Below are positions 46,879 through 52,706 of a DNA stretch of 52,706 bases, piece after piece. The position numbers and the translations under genes are program-made. How positions within the stretch are numbered: the first letter of the stretch is position 1; every line of letters starts with the position of its first letter. The stretch lies in NCBI GenBank assembly GCA_001804285.1, contig MHFR01000068.1:167230-219935 (forward strand), given 5' to 3'. The DNA is from Candidatus Danuiimicrobium aquiferis (lineage in GTDB: Bacteria > Omnitrophota > Omnitrophia > Omnitrophales > Danuiimicrobiaceae). Below the pieces are notes generated by a model. It worked only from the letters and a program-made list of their open reading frames with translations. It was not told where the DNA came from and made no database searches.

Positions 46879-48066
46879 TTATTGGGCTAAACCCGCGACG
46901 AAACCAGACGCCCAAGCCCACGCTAAATTATATCCGCCGCGTACGCCGTTCACATCCAAGATTTCTCCGGCGAGATAAAAACCTTTTTGAAGTTTTGATT
47001 CGAGTGTTCGATGGTTCACTTCTGATGTATCGATCCCGCCGGCCGTAAATTCAGCTTCGTTCCAACCGCGCGTCCCGTTGATTCTAAAATATTTATTTTT
47101 TAATAGATTTGCAATTCCTTGTACGTCGGCGTTTTTTAACTGAAAGGATAGCGGCAGTGAAAACTTATTGGAAACGATTCCGGTGATGATTTTCTCGGGT
47201 GGAAAGCCTTTTTTTAATCGATTCGTTAATGTTTCGACAAATTCATTTTTTGTAAGAAAGGGGATGAAGTCGATCTCGATGGAGATATTTTTGATTTTAT
47301 GTCTATGAAATGCGACCGAAATATCGTCACTAATGTCCAAGACGGCTGTGCCGGAGATGCCATATTTTGTGAATAGAACTTCGCCCGCGACTTTTCGGAC
47401 GTGAGTGCTGTTAATGACGCTGGTCACGATCGCAGTCGTTTTTTGGCCTTGGAGAAAATGACACCACGTATCGTGCATTAAAAGGGGGACTGCGCTCGGA
47501 ACGGGTTCGATCAGTTTATGGCCGAATTTTTTTGCGATGGAATAAGCGTTTCCGTCAGAGCCAAGGGCCGGATAAGATTTCCCGCCGCCGGCCAAAATAA
47601 CTTTTTTAGACCCGAATTGTTTTTTTGTTTTCGAAGTCAAAATAAAACCGTCTGCTGACGATTGGATGTTCGCAATTTCGCAATTGCATTCACTTGGAAT
47701 TTGCAAACGTCCCAACTCGATTTCAAGAATAGACAAGACCGACGAGGCTTGATTGGTGCGCGGGAAAATCCGGCCTTTGTCTGAATGCATGGCAAGATCA
47801 AGCCCGTTGAAAAATTTTTCTATTTCGTTTTTTCCGAATTTGGCGAAAACGGATTCAATTAACGTTTTTACTTCCGGATTATAAAATGAGGCGTCGAGTT
47901 TTTGATTCGAAAGATTACATCGACCGGCTCCTGTAATAAGGAGTTTTTTCCCAAGCTGAGGCATTTTTTCGCAAATGAGAACCGATGCATTTTTCCGTTT
48001 TGCGCTAATCGCCGCAACAATTCCCGCCGCTCCGCCGCCGATGACTACAATATCATATTGATTCAT
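46879..48066 (-). CDS. HI0933/YhiN-type FAD-dependent oxidoreductase
   Basis: A Rossmann FAD motif at the N-terminus (DIVVIGGGAAGIVAAI) is followed by ITGAGRCNLSN, ILAGGGKSYPALGSDG and a C-terminal GEILDVNGVRGGYNLAWAW. These are the marks of the HI0933/BaiN family of flavoproteins. The substrate is unknown. 395 residues is the usual size. It ends ten bases from the HD-GYP remnant, on the opposite strand. Confidence 0.88.
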   Translation of the reverse strand: MNQYDIVVIGGGAAGIVAAISAKRKNASVLICEKMPQLGKKLLITGAGRCNLSNQKLDASFYNPEVKTLIESVFAKFGKNEIEKFFNGLDLAMHSDKGRIFPRTNQASSVLSILEIELGRLQIPSECNCEIANIQSSADGFILTSKTKKQFGSKKVILAGGGKSYPALGSDGNAYSIAKKFGHKLIEPVPSAVPLLMHDTWCHFLQGQKTTAIVTSVINSTHVRKVAGEVLFTKYGISGTAVLDISDDISVAFHRHKIKNISIEIDFIPFLTKNEFVETLTNRLKKGFPPEKIITGIVSNKFSLPLSFQLKNADVQGIANLLKNKYFRINGTRGWNEAEFTAGGIDTSEVNHRTLESKLQKGFYLAGEILDVNGVRGGYNLAWAWASGFVAGLAQ

Positions 48067-48110
48067 TGTGCTTATTTCCCGAATGTGATTTTATCCGCCT
48101 ACGCAGAAGA

Positions 48111-48233
48111 CCCCGGCTGTGAAGACGGGGATGAATGCGTCGCGGCCCTCCGAAGCTTTAGCGGAGGAGGGTTACAAAATAGCTCCGGCGGATTCCGCCG
48201 GAAGCGTTTGGGACCACGGGCGTAAGCCCGTGG
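48111..48233. repeat. Cluster of four GC-rich hairpins
   Basis: Four stems in a row: CCCCG/CGGGG (48111-48130), CCTCCG/CGGAGG (48147-48167), TCCGGCGG/CCGCCGGA (48184-48202) and CCACGGGC/GCCCGTGG (48214-48233). The last resembles a dispersed repeat seen widely in bacteria. The rest of the 430-bp gap, up to the MFS gene, shows nothing else I recognise. Confidence 0.75.
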
Positions 48234-48496
48234 GGCTCCATTTTGATTAGATGCCAGCTATTTTAAGAAAATATCGGTGTTTCCGCTACGCTTTTATTTG
48301 ATTGATAAAAGATTGCAAAGGTTCGCTATATTTGAGTTTTCTTTTTTACCTGTAAATATGCTATATTCCCTATCACGTTTTTGCTTTGAAAAAATCACAA
48401 GCTTCATTGGAGTTCGAAAAACGATTTCTTTTAAGGCAACATTAATTGATGCGGATTGTCATTTGCAAAGAAAATTTTCCGTCAAGTAGGTTAAAG

Positions 48497-49819
48497 ATGA
48501 AAAAAATAAAACTGAGTGATTATATTTTTAGCCGGGCGAAAAGTCTCGCCGGTATTTTTCGTGCGATGAAAAATAGAAATTACCGGATTTTTTTTATCGG
48601 CCAGCTGATTTCCTTGACCGGTACTTGGATGCAGCAGATTGCTTTAAGCTGGTTGGTTTACCGTTTGACGAATTCACCTTTTCTGCTCGGAATGGTCGGT
48701 TTTGTCGGACTCATTCCGTGTTTTTTTATTACGCCCGTGGCGGGGGTCATCGCGGACCGGTATGACCACCGGAAGATGCTGGTGATCACACAGACATTGT
48801 CCATGGTACAAGCGGTTATTTTATCGGTGCTTGTTCTGACTAATCGTATCAATTATGTGCACGTAATGATTTTGAGTGCGTTTCTTGGAATTGTGAATGC
48901 ATTTGACATGACTATTCGCCAGGCATTTACGATTGAAATGATTGACCGGAAAGAGGATTTGAGTAATGCCATTGCGCTTAATTCCTCGCTTTTTAATATT
49001 GCACGGCTGGTGGGGCCATCGATCGCCGGCGTGCTCATTGCGGCGGCGGGAGAAGGAATTTGTTTTGTGTTAAATAGTGTGAGTTATTTTGCGATTATTA
49101 TTTCCTTGCTTGTGATAAAGACTAAACGGAGGCATGTGGCCCAGAACGGTAATTCGGTTTTTCTCGATATTAAAGAAGGTTTCCGTTACGCATTTGGTTT
49201 CATACCGATTCGATCGATTCTCTTGCTTCTCGCGTTGGTGAGTTTGGTCGGAGTGCCGTATCAAGTTTTAATGCCGGTATTTGCTAAAGATGTTTTACAT
49301 GGCGGAGCCCACACGCTTGGTTTTCTTTCGTCAATGGCGGGATTGGGCGCGTTGGCCGGAGCGATATATCTTGCAATGCGGATCAGCGTCATTGGCCTGG
49401 GAAGAATGATTGCTTGGGCGGCCGCAATTTTCGGTGTCGGAATGATCTTTTTTTCTTTTTCCCGCGTGTTATGGCTTTCAATGCTCATGATCTTTATTTC
49501 AGGCTTTGGAGCGATGGTTCAAATGGCCTCCAGTAATACCGTTCTCCAAACGATTGCGGATGATGACAAGCGCGGGCGGGTGATGAGTTTTTATACGCTT
49601 TCCTTTATCGGGACCGTGCCATTCGGCAGTTTGCTCGCCGGAAGCTTGGCGAGCAAAATCGGTGCGCCGTCGACTTTATTCATCAGTGGAGTGTGCTGTA
49701 TTGCCGGAGCGGTTTTGTTTTTTAAAAAACTACCTCGATTTCGTGAGCAGATTCGGCCGGTCTATGTTCGCAAAGGGATTATTCCGGAAGTGGCGAAAGG
49801 AATTCAGTCGACCACCTAA
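48497..49819 (+). CDS. MFS exporter (EntS/MFS_3 type)
   Basis: About 440 residues and twelve membrane helices. NRNYRIFFIGQLISLTGTWMQ at the start, GVIADRYDHRKML (the loop 2-3 motif) and ALNSSLFNIARLVGPSIAG are typical of MFS_3 proteins such as EntS. The substrate is unknown; related proteins export siderophores or drugs. The ATG at 48497 is chosen because the upstream part (from 48446) has no homologue-like sequence. Followed by thiM after 29 bp. Confidence 0.85.
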   Translation: MKKIKLSDYIFSRAKSLAGIFRAMKNRNYRIFFIGQLISLTGTWMQQIALSWLVYRLTNSPFLLGMVGFVGLIPCFFITPVAGVIADRYDHRKMLVITQTLSMVQAVILSVLVLTNRINYVHVMILSAFLGIVNAFDMTIRQAFTIEMIDRKEDLSNAIALNSSLFNIARLVGPSIAGVLIAAAGEGICFVLNSVSYFAIIISLLVIKTKRRHVAQNGNSVFLDIKEGFRYAFGFIPIRSILLLLALVSLVGVPYQVLMPVFAKDVLHGGAHTLGFLSSMAGLGALAGAIYLAMRISVIGLGRMIAWAAAIFGVGMIFFSFSRVLWLSMLMIFISGFGAMVQMASSNTVLQTIADDDKRGRVMSFYTLSFIGTVPFGSLLAGSLASKIGAPSTLFISGVCCIAGAVLFFKKLPRFREQIRPVYVRKGIIPEVAKGIQSTT

Positions 49820-49848
49820 TATTATGAGAAGGGCGGTGTGATTTTGAG

Positions 49849-50664
49849 ATGAAGAAAATAAAAATTGATGCTTATGGAGTTTTAGAAAAAGTGCGGGAAG
49901 AAAAACCGGTCGTACATCATCTCACCAATTGGGTGACGATTTATGATTGCGCGCAAATCGTGAAAGTCCTGGGCGGCTCTCCTGTGATGGCTCACGCTCC
50001 CGAAGAGGTTGCTGAGATGGCAGGAATTGCCTCAAGTCTTGTGTTGAATATCGGAACACTGACAGTTGATTTTATTGAATCGATGAAAGTGGCGGCAAAA
50101 AGCGCCAACAAAAGAGGTATTCCGGTTATCCTTGATGTTTGTGGTGCCGGGGCGACTCGTTTGCGTGACAAAAAATCATATGAACTGCTTGAACAGACGC
50201 ATATTAATATCATTAAAGGGAATGCGTCGGAAATTGCGCGGCTTGGCGGGAAGGATGTTCGATCCAAGGGGGTTGATGCGTCCGTGATAAAAGAGAATAT
50301 GCGTTCGATTGCATTGTCTTTGGCGAAAAAATATTCGGCAACGGTTGTTGTGACCGGCAGTGCCGACATCGTGACTGATGGCAAAGTGACTTACTTTGTT
50401 AAGAATGGTCATACAATGATGACACATGTGGTGGGGACAGGATGCATGGCCGCTTCTGTGATCGGAGCTTTTGCGGCAGTTGAGCGGAATTTAGTTTTAG
50501 CGGCGGCATCTGCGCTTGTTTGTTTTGAAGTTGCCGCGGAAAATGCAGCTCCAAAATCATCCGGGCCGGCAAGTTTCAAAGAAAATCTGTTTGACGAGCT
50601 TTATCGATTGGATCAAAAAACCATCGACAGAATGCAGTGTGTCGAGTCTTGCAAAGAGTGGTGA
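49849..50664 (+). CDS. thiM: Hydroxyethylthiazole kinase
   Basis: 271 residues, the normal size. It has VVHHLTNWVTIYDCA, SPVMAHAPEEV, IIKGNASEI and the ribokinase-type VVGTGCMAAS anion hole with its catalytic Cys. It phosphorylates hydroxyethylthiazole, the salvage route to thiamine. The usual DPVG near residue 98 is DVCGAG, a small deviation. No other thiamine genes are near, so salvage only is suggested here. No clear ribosome site beyond AAGGGCGG. Confidence 0.9.
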   Translation: MKKIKIDAYGVLEKVREEKPVVHHLTNWVTIYDCAQIVKVLGGSPVMAHAPEEVAEMAGIASSLVLNIGTLTVDFIESMKVAAKSANKRGIPVILDVCGAGATRLRDKKSYELLEQTHINIIKGNASEIARLGGKDVRSKGVDASVIKENMRSIALSLAKKYSATVVVTGSADIVTDGKVTYFVKNGHTMMTHVVGTGCMAASVIGAFAAVERNLVLAAASALVCFEVAAENAAPKSSGPASFKENLFDELYRLDQKTIDRMQCVESCKEW

Positions 50665-50683
50665 ACTTGCCCTTTCACCCGGA

Positions 50684-51670
50684 TTATCGGGCGGAATGTG
50701 CTGCTTGAATTAATTCAGGAAGATTTGTTTTTGATCCGGAGGGTGGTTTATCGGCCGGGATTCGGTTTAAAATCATATTGCTTCGCACAAACTTTCCGGA
50801 ATTAAATAACAAGCCGGCGGATTTATGTTTTGATAAAATGTGCCACATACCGTTTAAATCCGAACGAGACACCGAGAAGGGGAAAGCAAACGGTGTGTCA
50901 GCAGCGCCCGTCAATGCCTGAATGACATGACAAGATTTTTGAATATCCTCCGCCATTTCCGACTCTTTTAACCATTTAAATTTCGCATGACCTTGGCTAT
51001 GTGCGCCGATTGTGAAACCGTCCGACGAAAGCGATTGAATGGATTCGGAACTTAAATAGGGTTTTTGTTCGTTTAGATATTTCTGAAAATCCAGTTCTAA
51101 TATTTCTCCGATGATGTTGATCGTGTCTCGTTCAGGATAATTGAGAGATTTTAAATGGGAAATCCAATTGATTTTTCCTTCGATCCGGTCTCGGATGGCG
51201 GAATTAATTTGAGCTTCCAGAGTTTGCCAGCTTTTTTCATCCGATCCGATTATTTTATCGATACATAATGAGAGTTGATTGCGGTAAAACATGGCGCGGT
51301 TGTCGATGAAATCCGTTGCAACGAAAAAGACGCAGGGAATGCGATATTTTTTTAGTAGTGGGCGAATGATGGTGAAACATTCGGAATAACCGTCGTCAAA
51401 AGAAATAAAGATTTCATCCTTTTTAAGTTTCGCTGGATTTTTTGTGCGGTGTTTTAATTCATCGTATGTCAGAAGATGATAATTTTCTTTGAGATAGATC
51501 AGATCGGCCTCGAAGTATTCAATCTTTTTATACGGGAAAAGATGCCTGATGTGCGGGAGTGATTGATCGGATACGACGTGATAGACAAGACCGAACGGCC
51601 TCCGGCAAGTTAATGAGGAAAGATATTGAAAGAAGTTTCTTGCAGAAGAAAATGGGTTGAAATAGTTCAT
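50684..51670 (-). CDS. Polysaccharide deacetylase (NodB fold)
   Basis: The SFDDGYSE motif holds the metal-binding Asp and the catalytic Asp; HSQGH supplies the H-x3-H metal ligands, all in a NodB fold of 328 residues. No signal peptide, so it acts in the cytoplasm or is membrane-associated. FAFPFSVSRSD takes the place of the usual RxPxG block. It begins four bases inside the end of the methyltransferase gene (ATGA), so the pair is translated together. Deacetylation of a GlcNAc-type glycan is expected. Confidence 0.85.
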   Translation of the reverse strand: MNYFNPFSSARNFFQYLSSLTCRRPFGLVYHVVSDQSLPHIRHLFPYKKIEYFEADLIYLKENYHLLTYDELKHRTKNPAKLKKDEIFISFDDGYSECFTIIRPLLKKYRIPCVFFVATDFIDNRAMFYRNQLSLCIDKIIGSDEKSWQTLEAQINSAIRDRIEGKINWISHLKSLNYPERDTINIIGEILELDFQKYLNEQKPYLSSESIQSLSSDGFTIGAHSQGHAKFKWLKESEMAEDIQKSCHVIQALTGAADTPFAFPFSVSRSDLNGMWHILSKHKSAGLLFNSGKFVRSNMILNRIPADKPPSGSKTNLPELIQAAHSAR

Positions 51671-52446
51671 TTTTGTTTTAGTTGTTCAGGCGCCTCGAAA
51701 GATGCGATGAAAACAGATCCGAGGATATCCAAAGGGCCTTTTGAGAAAAGGCGTTCCATGATGTGAGCGAGATAATTATTGATAGGTTTCAGCCATTCCG
51801 AAATCGGCCAGGGGAAGGGATAAAAGTGGCTGAATCGTTGTCGGTAATGCGTAAATCCTTGACTTAAGATGAATGCCTTAAGCTTTCCGGGATTGTGTTC
51901 GCGATAATCTCCGGCAGCCTCCAGCTGAATATTGAAAAATGCCCGATAGAATTTCCATAAATTACGTTCAACACAACGGCTGTTTCGCAGGGTCAAAATG
52001 ATTTTTCCTTTTGGCTTGATGATGCGCTTGAGTTCGTTCGTGAATTGAAGATCGTCCGGGAAATATTCGGGAAGTCCGGCCGCAATAATTGCGTCGAATG
52101 TGTTGGGTTTAAAAGGGAGTTCGAGCGCATTTCCGCGGACGAGTTGTATTCCGGCATTTTTTTTGGATTCCTCATCTGCAAGTTTGAGCATTTCTTGGGA
52201 GTAATCCAAGCCGATGACCGTAAATCCTGAATCGCACAAAGAATGGAAAAATCCGCCCGGTCCGCACCCGAGATCCAAGGCCAGGCCCGGACCGCTACCC
52301 AATAAATCAAACACATATTTTCTACGGTATTGTTTATCAATATAGGTGAATTTATTGGCCGGTGCGGTGCGGTATCTGTTTTGCCATGCCAAGGATTCTT
52401 GATCAAAGCGTGTTTCGAGTTTTGATTGATTGTATGTGTACGTCAT
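51667..52446 (-). CDS. Class I SAM-dependent methyltransferase
   Basis: It contains LALDLGCGPGGFFHSL (motif I), GLDYSQEML (motif II) and NALELPFKPNTFDAII, a Methyltransf_11-type profile. The 259-residue length fits. The ATG at 52446 has no ribosome site, and a minus-strand TATAAT ends only seven bases upstream, so the mRNA may be leaderless. Coupled to the deacetylase by ATGA overlap, it may modify a glycan or a lipid precursor; that is inference. Confidence 0.82.
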   Translation of the reverse strand: MTYTYNQSKLETRFDQESLAWQNRYRTAPANKFTYIDKQYRRKYVFDLLGSGPGLALDLGCGPGGFFHSLCDSGFTVIGLDYSQEMLKLADEESKKNAGIQLVRGNALELPFKPNTFDAIIAAGLPEYFPDDLQFTNELKRIIKPKGKIILTLRNSRCVERNLWKFYRAFFNIQLEAAGDYREHNPGKLKAFILSQGFTHYRQRFSHFYPFPWPISEWLKPINNYLAHIMERLFSKGPLDILGSVFIASFEAPEQLKQK

Positions 52447-52655
52447 ATCATAATTATACTATATCGAGAGGTTGTTCTGAACTAACTTATTAGGGAGGTT
52501 CCCTTCATTCGCTAACCTTGCTATTCTGCCGGTTCTTTATTATGATTCAGACTAATTTAATGTCGTAAGCAAGGTCAACTATCGAAGGCGTACCGTCATT
52601 GGCGTCAATATTTTTTAATTGTTTAGCGTTTTGAAGTGGCACACATAGAAACCCT
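52447..52655. other. Gene-free stretch, little recognisable
   Basis: Holds the TATAAT of the methyltransferase gene (52453-52458, minus strand), a small GGGAGGTTCCC hairpin at 52493-52503, and an ACCTTGC/GCAAGGT inverted pair near 52516 and 52570. No frame of useful length. Confidence 0.5.
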
Positions 52656-52706
52656 GTCATGCCCGCATGTTTCCCTTGGGAAAAAAAGGGCCGGCCCCAG
52701 CTTTTC
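52656..52706. repeat. GTCAT-type palindromic element, cut by the window edge
   Basis: GTCATGCCCGCATGTTTCCC onwards matches the reverse complement of the right half of the element at 43860-43966, including GGGCCGGCCCCAGCTTTTC at its end. Confidence 0.85.

Noticed and set aside
1-52706. tRNA or rRNA genes, transposase genes, prophage
   Set aside because: None seen by eye on either strand; no transposase or integrase motif in any sizeable frame.

Overview
The window reads as a chromosomal piece of a Gram-negative bacterium: it carries a tripartite CusCBA-type efflux system with an outer-membrane factor, lipoproteins and many signal peptides. The giant open reading frame, its recurrent R-(S/A)-E-(A/V/M)-R linkers, the wealth of palindromic dispersed repeats and the fused transporter/spermidine-synthase/TPR protein remind me of uncultured Omnitrophota-type genomes of the PVC neighbourhood. 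That assignment is inference, not something the sequence proves.

Region 1 (1-19539) is one uninterrupted frame of about 6,500 codons, open at the left edge, so the protein is longer still. In order it holds an atypical protein-kinase-like domain, an APH-type phosphotransferase domain, two XRE-like helix-turn-helix segments, a long charged helical-repeat region, a family 2 glycosyltransferase, a calcineurin-like phosphoesterase, a PP2C-type phosphatase, membrane segments, two internal twin-arginine-like motifs and an ATP-grasp-like C-terminal part. About 19 copies of a pentapeptide R-(S/A)-E-x-(R/H) sit in the linkers between these domains, and several palindromic elements of the kind normally found between genes are embedded there in frame.

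Region 2 (19576-29266) starts with a methyltransferase and a small secreted protein. It then has a 105-bp-period array of four hairpins with variable stems, ending in a terminator. After that comes a copper/silver module: csoR with its operator, the tripartite efflux genes cusC, cusB and cusA, and a secreted YHS-like protein. A near-identical copy of the csoR operator core lies at 42285-42299, suggesting a second target of the same repressor.

Region 3 (29281-31404, minus strand) is a nitrogen operon, PII / Amt / PII, behind a near-consensus sigma-54 promoter. Both PII proteins have unusual T-loops.

Region 4 (31636-52706) is mixed housekeeping and envelope content: a lipoprotein pair behind a possible structured leader, a cold-shock gene with a possible attenuator, an rRNA uracil methyltransferase, a radical SAM enzyme, MgtE, phosphofructokinase, a fused transporter/spermidine-synthase/TPR protein, a processive-type glycosyltransferase, CstA, a frameshifted HD-GYP gene with a GGDEF remnant, a flavoprotein, an MFS exporter, ThiM, and an overlapping methyltransferase/polysaccharide deacetylase pair. 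Palindromic repeats of the GTCATTCCCG type are scattered between these genes. I saw no rRNA, tRNA, transposase or CRISPR array.
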